NCBI GenBank assembly: GCA_024397955.1
Contig: CP073744.1
Span: forward strand, 2,577,501-2,641,500
Reading direction: 5' to 3'
Origin: a bacterium SCSIO 12696
GTDB taxonomy: Bacteria > Pseudomonadota > Gammaproteobacteria > Pseudomonadales > Porticoccaceae
DNA length: 64,000 nucleotides
How positions within the stretch are numbered: the stretch's first letter is position 1; every line of letters starts with the position of its first letter. The notes beneath the pieces were generated by a model. That model saw nothing but the letters and a program-made list of their open reading frames with translations. It ran no database searches and had not been told where the DNA came from. Positions 57,768 through 64,000 of this stretch are shown here, piece after piece. A program made the position numbers and the translations under genes.

Positions 57768-58192
57768 CTGATAATCCATACTCTCCACCTCAAGCCAAGA
57801 CTATTGACTCTAATGGCAAACCTGAAACTATCGCTAAGGTGGGTTTCTGGCTATTGTTAGTGTCATCTCTTCTGGGAGTTCTATGTATTGTTGCAGGGGT
57901 GATATTAACCTTTCAGGCGGTTAAAGTTTATGGGGCAGGCCCTAATGGTGAATGGATGATGGCAGGAATAAGAGCCTCATTCTTTCCTAAGTTATGGCTG
58001 TTGGCCTTTCAAGTTCCTGCTGTTGTTCTTGTTCTAATGGCGGTCTTCAAGGACAGATACGATGGAAGGTGGTTCTATAGAGGGTGTTTGGTCTTAGCTA
58101 TATTCATGATGATTACTTTTCCTTTCGGGGCTGTATTCGGGCTGACGCTATTGATTGCGCTGTTGGTAAGGAAGAAGCAGTTTCTTTCATAG
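57764..58192 (+). CDS. NPYxxP-type membrane protein 2
   Basis: 142 residues (start MTDNPYSPPQAKTID). It has about three or four membrane helices and ends with VRKKQFLS. Its ATG overlaps the previous stop by four bases (ATGA), so translation is coupled. Paralogue of its two neighbours; closest to the third, with which it shares the layout VGFWLLLVSSLLG and FPFGAVFGLTLLIALLV. Confidence 0.72.
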   Translation: MTDNPYSPPQAKTIDSNGKPETIAKVGFWLLLVSSLLGVLCIVAGVILTFQAVKVYGAGPNGEWMMAGIRASFFPKLWLLAFQVPAVVLVLMAVFKDRYDGRWFYRGCLVLAIFMMITFPFGAVFGLTLLIALLVRKKQFLS

Positions 58193-58213
58193 AAAAATAA
58201 AGGGAAATAATTA

Positions 58214-58654
58214 ATGCCGGAAAGTATATATTCACCACCTCAGTCTGATGTGTCACATGTAGGTGAAGTCAAATCTGGATTGTGTGCAAAGCTCGGTTGT
58301 TGGATTCTTCTGCCAGTTTCTCTGTATAGCTTCTTTGCTCTTGTAAGTGGGGTTGTCACAACCTATCAGAAGATTATGTGGTTCGGTATTGGTGATCCAA
58401 AATTTTTGGCAAATGGAATATTCCAATCACTCATTCCTACAGCACTTCTTCTAATTATACAAATTCCAGCTCTAATTTTAATCGTAATAGCTATCTATAC
58501 GAATAATTACGATAGGGTTTGGTTCTTTTGGTGGTGCTTAGTGTCGGGCTTATTTATGTTGATCACATTTCCATTTGGCTCATTATTCGGTTTGGCCTTA
58601 GTGGCTTTATTGATGATGAAAAGGAAGCAATTCTTTGGGAATAAACAGCTATGA
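58214..58654 (+). CDS. NPYxxP-type membrane protein 3
   Basis: 146 residues (start MPESIYSPPQSDVSH), three or four membrane helices, ending MMKRKQFFGNKQL. GGGAAAT precedes the ATG. FPFGSLFGLALVALLM matches protein 2 (FPFGAVFGLTLLIALL), showing recent duplication. It abuts the integrase remnant, so it may mark the deletion boundary. Confidence 0.72.
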   Translation: MPESIYSPPQSDVSHVGEVKSGLCAKLGCWILLPVSLYSFFALVSGVVTTYQKIMWFGIGDPKFLANGIFQSLIPTALLLIIQIPALILIVIAIYTNNYDRVWFFWWCLVSGLFMLITFPFGSLFGLALVALLMMKRKQFFGNKQL

Positions 58655-58679
58655 AGTACACGGATTCTGAAAAATGAAT

Positions 58680-59074
58680 CAAAAAAAGCATTTTCACTGT
58701 ACTTCCCTTCTTGATTTAGGGTGGCCTCAGAGAATTGATGTCGCAAAGTTTCAAATAACTCTCTCTTCTCCTGAAGTTCAACGTAAGTTGATGGCAGTTC
58801 GCTACCAGAGAGTTTGTTGCTTAATGCAGTATAGATAGCCTTGATGAAAAACTGATACTTGCCTTCGTGATCGTTAGCAGTAGCCATCCTAAGCTCTTTT
58901 ATGATGTTGACAAAGCTGTAGAGTCTTGAAAGCTGTAAATTCACACCCTGTACGCAGGGAGCGCATAAGCACACGCTGCCCAACAATAGCTTGAAGATCA
59001 GAAGGTATTTGCCATCTAAAGTGATAGATGCCATTCCTTAGATAGAGGAGTTTTAGACGCAAAATTAGAAGCAA
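58680..59074 (-). pseudogene. Integrase remnant (tyrosine recombinase N-terminal part, frameshifted)
   Basis: Reading leftwards from the tRNA, YLRNGIYHFRWQIPSDL and VLMRSLRTG match the N-terminal domain of phage-type tyrosine integrases. That frame stops after GCEFTAFK. The next frame continues with LYSFVNIIKELRMATANDHEGK and a further helix-rich stretch, so a frameshift has occurred. No catalytic R-H-R-Y core follows: the rest is missing before membrane protein 3. It sits beside the tRNA as island integrases do. Confidence 0.75.
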
Positions 59075-59120
59075 CCATCATTTCTAGTGGATGAAAGCGC
59101 TTAACTGAGAAATTGAAATA

Positions 59121-59180
59121 CCTTTTAAATCAGAAGGTTAAAAGGCTTTAAGAGAGAAGTGGTGCCCAGGAGAGGACTTG
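59121..59180 (-). repeat. Island end, attachment-site copy at tRNA-Leu
   Basis: This copy contains the last 21 bases of the intact tRNA-Leu (59160-59180) and the adjoining terminator-like hairpin. It matches 52676-52735 over 60 bases. Confidence 0.9.
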
Positions 59181-59246
59181 AACCTCCACGCCCGTAAGAG
59201 CACTAGCACCTGAAGCTAGCGTGTCTACCAATTTCACCACCTGGGC
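59160..59246 (-). tRNA. tRNA-Leu (anticodon CAG)
   Basis: 87 bases with an encoded CCA end. The acceptor stem pairs GCCCAGG with CCTGGGC. The anticodon arm is CTAGC-TTCAGGT-GCTAG, giving anticodon CAG (reads CUG). The long variable arm and the T arm (GGTTCAAGTCC) fit tRNA-Leu. It is the integration site of the island, whose att sequence regenerates the 3' end. It precedes rnr divergently. Confidence 0.97.
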
Positions 59247-59411
59247 AGCAGGGAAATCTGCTGGCTGTGCCAGCGAGGGCGCAACTTTACTGATCCTGAT
59301 TTCCTTTGTCAACGGCCGCACCTGAAAAAAACCAAGGATTGTCACACTTCATAAGCTACAATTCTGCCATTGCTGCTATGGCAGCGTAACCCATTAAAAA
59401 AGCAGATACTT

Positions 59412-61769
59412 TTGACTAAAAAACGCACCACAAAAGACCCCCACGCCGCCCGCGAGGCGCAGCGCTACGCCAATCCCATTCCCAGCCGCGAATTTATCCT
59501 CGATTTTTTACGCGACAGCATTGGCCCCATGACCCATCCGGAGCTGTGCAAGGCACTGAAGTTGCGTGATGAAGAGGCGGTAGAGGCGTTGCGTCGCCGC
59601 TTGATCGCTATGTGCCGAGACGGTCAGTTGGTCAGCAATCGCCGGGATGCCTTTGGTCCGTTGGACAAGATGAACCTTGTGAGAGGCCGGGTCATCGGTC
59701 ACCCGGAAGGCTTTGGCTTTGTGAAACCGGATGTCGGGGGCGACGATCTGTTTTTGTCCAGCCGCCAGATGCGCCGGGTGATGGACGGTGATCGGGTACT
59801 GGTGCGCACTGCTGGGCGCGATCGCCGCGGCCGGGTGGAGGCTTCCATCGTCGAGGTGGTGGAACGGGGCAACAGCCAGTTGGTGGGGCGGTTGTTTTCC
59901 GAGAGTGGTGTGTTCTTTGTGCGCCCGGAAAATCCTCGGGTACCGCAGGATATTTTGGTGCCGCCCAAGGATATCGCCAAAGCAGAAGAAGGGCAGGTTG
60001 TGGTGGTGGATATTGTCACCCCGCCGGATCGTCACACCATGCCCACTGGCAAAATTACTGAGGTATTGGGCAGCCATCTGGATCCGGGCATGGAAATCGA
60101 TATTGCCATCCGCAATCACGGCATCCCCAATCAATGGCCTGCAGCGGTTACCAAACAGTGCGCCCAAATACCGGAAGAGGTCACAGAGGCGGATAAACAG
60201 CATCGAGTGGATTTGCGTCATCTGCCGCTGGTGACCATCGATGGTGAAGACGCCCGCGATTTTGACGATGCGGTGTACTGCACGCCGGGCCGTATGGGCA
60301 GCCACACTCTGTATGTGGCCATTGCCGATGTGTCTCACTATGTGGATGTGGCCAGCCCTTTGGACAAAGAGGCCTGGGAACGAGGCAACTCGGTGTACTT
60401 TCCCGAGCAGGTGGTGCCGATGTTGCCGGAGAAACTGTCCAACGGCCTCTGTTCCCTGAACCCTCAAGTGGATCGTCTGGCCATGGTCTGCGAGATGAAA
60501 ATCGGTGCCAGTGGTGAGGTGAGCAAATACCAGTTTTATGAAGCGGTGATTCACTCTCACGCCCGCCTGACTTATACCCAGGTGGCGCAGATGATCGCCC
60601 AGCGTGATGATCGCGATAGCCCCACTCGGCAGCGCTTTAAATCGGTGGTCAAACACATCGATCACCTCTATAAATTGTTTCAGGTGCTTTTGGCGGCTCG
60701 CACTCAACGGGGTGCCATCGACTTTGAAACCACCGAAACCCGCATTTTGTTTAATGCCGAGCGCAAGATCGACCAGATTGTGCCCACCGAGCGCACCGAC
60801 GCTCACCGTTTGATTGAAGAGTGCATGCTGTGCGCCAATGTGTGCGCCGCTCAGCTGCTGGAAAAGAGCAAGTTGCCGGGCCTGTACCGCATTCACGATA
60901 CCCCCAAAGAACAAAAGCTCACGGCGTTGCGGGAGTTTCTTGGCGAATTGGGTTTGGGATTGGGCGGCGGTGAATCCCCATCGCCCCAAGATATGCAGAA
61001 AGTGCTGGGCGGTATTGCGGAGCGCCCGGATCGCCATGTGATTCAGACGGTGATGCTGCGCTCCATGAACCAGGCCGTATACGACCCGGAAAATATCGGC
61101 CACTTCGGCCTCAATTATCCGGCTTACACCCACTTTACCTCGCCCATTCGCCGCTACCCGGATTTGCTCACTCACCGGGCTATCCGCCACTTACTGCGCA
61201 GCAAAAAGCGCGTTGGTGGTTTAAAACGGGTTAAGGGTGCACCCCTGTTAACGGCGGATAAAATTTACCCCTACGATATGGCAGCGATGATGGAAGCGGG
61301 CGAGCACTGCTCCATGACCGAGCGCCGTGCCGATGAAGCCACTCGTGAAGTGGTGAGTTGGCTCAAGTGTGAGTACTTGCAAGAGCACGTGGGTGACGAA
61401 ATGGATGGCGTGGTCAGTGCAGTGACGAACTTTGGTTTGTTTGTGGAATTGCAAGATATCTACATTGAAGGTTTGGTGCATATCACCAACCTGCCCAAGG
61501 ACTACTACAACCACGATCCTTCCCATCACCGTTTGGTGGGTGAGCGCACCCGACGGGTTTATCGGTTGGGGGATAAGCTTAGGGTAAAAGTCATTCGTGT
61601 GGCACTGGATGAGCGCAAAATTGATTTTGAGCTGGTGGATAAAGCAGCAGTGCAAGCGCCCCCTAAAAAGATGTCGGGAAAAGACAAGTTTATGGCGCAG
61701 ATGAAAGCCGAGCAGGGACGCGGTAAAAAAGGGCCGAGTAAAAGGCCGGTGCGACGAAAGAAAAAATAA
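59412..61769 (+). CDS. rnr: Ribonuclease R
   Basis: About 785 residues from TTG 59412 (MTKKRTTKDPHAAREAQRYANPIPSR matches family starts; the frame is open from 59370). A 3'-5' exoribonuclease that degrades structured RNA. Cold-shock domains come first (GRVIGHPEGFGFVKPD). The RNB catalytic domain has DLRHLPLVTIDGEDARDFDDAV with the metal-binding Asp cluster, and HFTSPIRRYPDLLTHR. The S1 domain is near the end (GVVSAVTNFGLFVEL), with a basic tail (KKGPSKRPVRRKKK). rlmB follows, as usual. Confidence 0.95.
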   Translation: MTKKRTTKDPHAAREAQRYANPIPSREFILDFLRDSIGPMTHPELCKALKLRDEEAVEALRRRLIAMCRDGQLVSNRRDAFGPLDKMNLVRGRVIGHPEGFGFVKPDVGGDDLFLSSRQMRRVMDGDRVLVRTAGRDRRGRVEASIVEVVERGNSQLVGRLFSESGVFFVRPENPRVPQDILVPPKDIAKAEEGQVVVVDIVTPPDRHTMPTGKITEVLGSHLDPGMEIDIAIRNHGIPNQWPAAVTKQCAQIPEEVTEADKQHRVDLRHLPLVTIDGEDARDFDDAVYCTPGRMGSHTLYVAIADVSHYVDVASPLDKEAWERGNSVYFPEQVVPMLPEKLSNGLCSLNPQVDRLAMVCEMKIGASGEVSKYQFYEAVIHSHARLTYTQVAQMIAQRDDRDSPTRQRFKSVVKHIDHLYKLFQVLLAARTQRGAIDFETTETRILFNAERKIDQIVPTERTDAHRLIEECMLCANVCAAQLLEKSKLPGLYRIHDTPKEQKLTALREFLGELGLGLGGGESPSPQDMQKVLGGIAERPDRHVIQTVMLRSMNQAVYDPENIGHFGLNYPAYTHFTSPIRRYPDLLTHRAIRHLLRSKKRVGGLKRVKGAPLLTADKIYPYDMAAMMEAGEHCSMTERRADEATREVVSWLKCEYLQEHVGDEMDGVVSAVTNFGLFVELQDIYIEGLVHITNLPKDYYNHDPSHHRLVGERTRRVYRLGDKLRVKVIRVALDERKIDFELVDKAAVQAPPKKMSGKDKFMAQMKAEQGRGKKGPSKRPVRRKKK

Positions 61770-61780
61770 TGCATTACGCG

Positions 61781-61800
61781 ATTCCCGCCTGCGTGGGAAT
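61781..61800. repeat. Short palindromic repeat between rnr and rlmB
   Basis: ATTCCCGCCTGCGTGGGAAT is a hairpin of the type widely scattered between proteobacterial genes. It occupies part of the 54-base gap. Confidence 0.6.
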
Positions 61801-61823
61801 GATGGTATTGAAAAGGTAACCAT

Positions 61824-62561
61824 GTGAAATCCCAAGAATGGCAATACGGCTTGCACGCAGTGCAGGCGCTGTTAAAAACCAACCCGGAAAGAGTCAAAGA
61901 GTTGCGCTTGCAGCGGGGTCGCGACGACGAGCGCATTAAAAAAATTGTGCAAATGGCTGAGCGCCACGGCACGCCCATTACCTGGGTAAATCGCAAGGAG
62001 ATGGACAAGGCCGCTGACGGCCGCCACCAGGGGGTGATGGCTCTTTGTGAAGGTGGTGAGATTCGTGATGAACACTATTTAATGCAACTGGTGGAGCGCC
62101 TGGATCGCCCACCGTTTTTACTGGTGCTGGACGGCGTTACTGACCCTCACAATTTAGGCGCTTGCTTGCGCTCGGCGGATGCTGCTGGGGTAGATGCGGT
62201 GATCGCCCCCAAAGATCGCTCTGTAGGCATTACCCCAACAGTGAGTAAGGTGGCCTGTGGCGCGGCAGAGTCGGTGCCCTTTGTGGTGGTGACTAATCTG
62301 GCCCGCACTCTGAAGCAACTGCAAGAGGCCGGTGTTTGGATGGTGGGTACGGCTGGTGAGGCGGATGAACTGGTTTACAGCGCGGATTTGAAAGGCCCGC
62401 TGGCATTGGTGATGGGTGCGGAAGAAAAAGGCATGCGCCGCCTCACCAGAGAGCAGTGCGACGCTTTGGTAAAGTTGCCTATGGCCGGCGAAGTAAGCAG
62501 TTTGAATGTATCGGTGGCGACCGGTGTGTGTTTGTTTGAGGCGGTTCGACAGCGGGGATGA
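61824..62561 (+). CDS. rlmB: 23S rRNA (guanosine-2'-O-)-methyltransferase RlmB
   Basis: 245 residues from a GTG start, with AAGG a few bases upstream. SPOUT enzyme that methylates G2251 of 23S rRNA. The substrate-binding domain is YGLHAVQALLKTNPER. The catalytic knot includes LLVLDGVTDPHNLGACLRSADAAGV, LVMGAEEKGMRRL and LPMAGEVSSLNVSVATGV, the SpoU signature. It follows rnr in the common gammaproteobacterial order. Confidence 0.95.
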   Translation: MKSQEWQYGLHAVQALLKTNPERVKELRLQRGRDDERIKKIVQMAERHGTPITWVNRKEMDKAADGRHQGVMALCEGGEIRDEHYLMQLVERLDRPPFLLVLDGVTDPHNLGACLRSADAAGVDAVIAPKDRSVGITPTVSKVACGAAESVPFVVVTNLARTLKQLQEAGVWMVGTAGEADELVYSADLKGPLALVMGAEEKGMRRLTREQCDALVKLPMAGEVSSLNVSVATGVCLFEAVRQRG

Positions 62562-62577
62562 ACCTGAAAATTGAATC

Positions 62578-62667
62578 CGTCATTGCGAGCATAGCTAAGC
62601 AATCTCGTCCAGTGTGGCAGTAATCCGGACGAGATTGCCGCAGTCGCTACGCTCCTTCGCAATGACG
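62578..62667. repeat. Palindromic intergenic repeat (REP-like), copy 2
   Basis: CGTCATTGCGAG at the left faces CGCAATGACG at the right. Inside, GCAATCTCGTCC faces GGACGAGATTGC. The units match the repeat at 1199-1262 in the reverse direction. It fills the gap between rlmB and ovoA and may also serve as their shared terminator. Confidence 0.78.
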
Positions 62668-62668
62668 A

Positions 62669-64000
62669 TTAAGAGTCTTTCTGCCAAATTGTCATTTGCG
62701 CCAACGTATGCTGGAATTTACGCCGGGTTTCGCGAATCACAAATGGAATATCCTGTGGTTCGGTGAGCAACGTAAACTCCGGCTTCAGCTGATCCTGTAA
62801 ACCTTCCAGCGTGTCGTAGTTTTCACCGGTATTGGCTTTATAACCACCAATCCATTTGTCTCGCGGAGTAAACTCTTCCAGCCAGGTATAGGGCGAGGTG
62901 AGCACCAGCAAGCCGCCAGGGCGAATGCGTTCTTTAATCTGTTGTAAAAATTTCGCTGGATCGTACAAGCGATCAATCAGATTGCCCGCAAACACCAGAT
63001 CGTAATCGCTGTATTTTTCCACCAGGTTGCAGGCGTCTCCCTGCATAAATACGATGTTGTCTTTTACGTCTGTGTAACCGTCAAAATCGCTCAGCTGAAT
63101 TTCCTTGTAGGAAACCAACTCGCCTTCGTCTTGCAAAATATAGCGCTGCGAGCCGGTTTTTTGCAGACTGGTGGGCGCTTCAATCAAACGCACAGAAAAG
63201 TCGATAGCGTCCACATGGCTGAAGTATTTCGCCAGTTCAAACGACGAGCGACCAGTGGCACAGCCAAGGTCCAGTGCGCGTTCTGTGGCTCTGCCCTGTA
63301 AGTGTGGCTCGATGGTGTTAATGCAAGCTGCCGGAAAATTGGGCACGCCAAAATGTTCGTCGCCGTAGTGGAATTCAATGTACTGAGCCACCATGGTGGA
63401 CGATTCGTAAGTGTTTAAGGTTGGGTCTGGCAATTTTTCGCCCTCCACATAGCGCAGGCCGGAATATTGGAAGAAGTGACGCCGAAAGGCGTAGCGGGAA
63501 TCGCGAATGGCGTAGTTGCCGGTGGATATCCAGCAGCCGCCCTTAAAAATATTGTGCTTGCCATCGAAGGTGGGGGTAGAGAAGTCGTCGTAAATCGGGT
63601 GCACTTCAAAACCGTCGAAGCCATCGATGGGGGTTTCTGTCCACTGCCAGACATTGCCTATAATGTCGTAAAAGCCGTTGGAAAATTCGTGTCGATTGAC
63701 CGGACAGGCAGAAAATTCCCCTTCCAAATTAATATTGCCGGGTGCCCCCTGCCAGTGGGGTTGGTCGCTGTCCACCAGCTCGCGGAGTTGGTGCCACTCC
63801 GCCTCAGTGGGCATGCGTATTTGTTTGCCGGTTTGCTCCGATTTCCAATTGCAGAAGGCTTTGGCTTCCAGGTAATTGATGTCTACCGGCCAGTCCCAGG
63901 GCATATCGATGACTTCCAGCATGCTGCGGTAGCGGTATGTGCCATTTTCCACCACCCAGTACACCGGGTGACCTGCCTGGCGGAACTGTGCCCATTGCCA
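62669..64000 (-). CDS. ovoA: 5-histidylcysteine sulfoxide synthase / mercaptohistidine methyltransferase OvoA (partial)
   Basis: The frame is open to the window edge, so the N-terminus (DinB-like domain and part of the sulfatase-modifying-factor domain) is missing; about 440 residues are visible. The first part continues the FGE-sulfatase domain (GNVWQWTETPIDGFDGFEVHPIYDDF, FKGGCWISTGNYA, RYAFRRHFFQY). The C-terminal part is a SAM-methyltransferase (ALDLGCATGRSSFELAKYF, VFAGNLIDRLYDP, GGLLVLTSPYTW). This domain order is OvoA, which makes and N-methylates the thiol-histidine precursor of ovothiol, an antioxidant. OvoB is not in the window. Confidence 0.9.
   Translation of the reverse strand, partial: WQWAQFRQAGHPVYWVVENGTYRYRSMLEVIDMPWDWPVDINYLEAKAFCNWKSEQTGKQIRMPTEAEWHQLRELVDSDQPHWQGAPGNINLEGEFSACPVNRHEFSNGFYDIIGNVWQWTETPIDGFDGFEVHPIYDDFSTPTFDGKHNIFKGGCWISTGNYAIRDSRYAFRRHFFQYSGLRYVEGEKLPDPTLNTYESSTMVAQYIEFHYGDEHFGVPNFPAACINTIEPHLQGRATERALDLGCATGRSSFELAKYFSHVDAIDFSVRLIEAPTSLQKTGSQRYILQDEGELVSYKEIQLSDFDGYTDVKDNIVFMQGDACNLVEKYSDYDLVFAGNLIDRLYDPAKFLQQIKERIRPGGLLVLTSPYTWLEEFTPRDKWIGGYKANTGENYDTLEGLQDQLKPEFTLLTEPQDIPFVIRETRRKFQHTLAQMTIWQKDS

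Larger units (their letters stand above)
52712..59180. mobile_element. Degenerate integrative island in tRNA-Leu (CAG)
   Basis: About 6.4 kb bounded by 24-bp perfect direct repeats of the tRNA-Leu 3' end (52712-52735 and 59157-59180). The interior is visibly AT-richer than the flanks, has lipoproteins and membrane proteins of no recognised housekeeping role, and ends with a broken integrase beside the tRNA. The regenerated tRNA is intact. Order: lipoprotein, small membrane protein, lipoprotein, LexA-like box, three lipoproteins, CsrA-like, three membrane paralogues, integrase remnant. With the integrase disrupted the island is probably immobile. Confidence 0.88.

Noticed and set aside
52736..58680. 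CRISPR array, restriction-modification, toxin-antitoxin or other known defence genes in the island
   Set aside because: No regularly spaced repeats, nuclease, methylase or toxin motifs were found; the cargo is lipoproteins, a CsrA-like protein and membrane proteins. A defence role would be guesswork.
58507..59034. A single intact minus-strand gene of 175 residues
   Set aside because: The integrase homology is split between two frames, and its 3' part is antisense to membrane protein 3, so it is a broken integrase rather than a gene.
59508..61190. A 560-residue open frame opposite rnr
   Set aside because: Rnr has full catalytic motifs on the plus strand; the antisense product lacks any recognisable domain.

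Overview
The window is chromosomal DNA from a Gammaproteobacterium, most likely a (probably marine) relative of the Pseudomonas/Cellvibrionales group. The evidence is gene order: cbrX-cbrA-cbrB next to pcnB-folK-panB, MFS-ssb, rplU-rpmA-obg, rplM-rpsI-petABC-sspAB, and tRNA-Leu-rnr-rlmB. A Cellvibrionales-like palindromic intergenic element and a partial ovothiol synthase gene at the right edge fit this. The genus cannot be fixed from the sequence alone. Almost all of the window is densely packed housekeeping DNA. The exception is one visibly AT-richer island of about 6.4 kb (52.7-59.2 kb).

Layout. 0-1.3 kb: end of an rRNA operon (23S 3' part, 5S, terminator) and a repeat-rich spacer. 1.3-3.5 kb: ppa (-) and hemN (+) with an FNR/Anr-type box. 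3.5-9.4 kb: a thiamine operon, TPP riboswitch-thiC-thiO-thiG-thiS-thiDE. 9.5-11.1 kb: beta-carbonic anhydrase and two small unknown genes. 11.1-19.3 kb, all minus strand: cbrX-cbrA-cbrB, then an unannotated sRNA locus, then pcnB-folK-deoxynucleoside kinase-panB. 19.4-27.6 kb: MFS, ssb, a spermidine-synthase-like pair, fabB, galU, phosphohexomutase, ispB. 27.9-33.0 kb: rplU, rpmA, obg, DegS-type protease, zapG, zapE, and a MITE-like element. 33.1-40.6 kb: rplM, rpsI, bc1 complex with cytochromes b and c1 fused, sspAB, thiolase, CBS protein, DksA-like protein. 40.7-48.0 kb: HExxH protein, sulfatase-YHYH fusion, and a molybdenum hydroxylase cluster (xdhC-mocA-iorA-iorB). 48.1-52.2 kb: a Zur-type zinc-starvation operon (COG0523 GTPase, dihydroorotase, folE2, dksA2). 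52.7-59.2 kb: the tRNA-Leu island. 59.2-64 kb: tRNA-Leu, rnr, rlmB, ovoA (cut by the window edge).

Main discoveries. (1) Between cbrB and pcnB there is a near-perfect sigma-54 promoter, three upstream TTGTTA boxes that could bind CbrB, two AAYAAYAA Hfq/Crc-type motifs and a strong terminator. Together these describe a roughly 150-nt CrcZ-like small RNA controlled by CbrAB, in the same place as CrcZ in Pseudomonas but much shorter. The 59-residue cbrX gene, which overlaps cbrA by one base, is also present. (2) The island is bounded by direct repeats of the tRNA-Leu 3' end plus its terminator. It carries a broken integrase, four or five lipoproteins, a 54-residue CsrA-like protein, three tandem NPYxxP-type membrane paralogues and a strong LexA-like box. 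(3) Cytochromes b and c1 are encoded as one 751-residue polyprotein. (4) The zinc-starvation operon shows substitutions that fit zinc sparing: DksA2 keeps only two zinc-finger cysteines, and the dihydroorotase has QxH instead of HxH.
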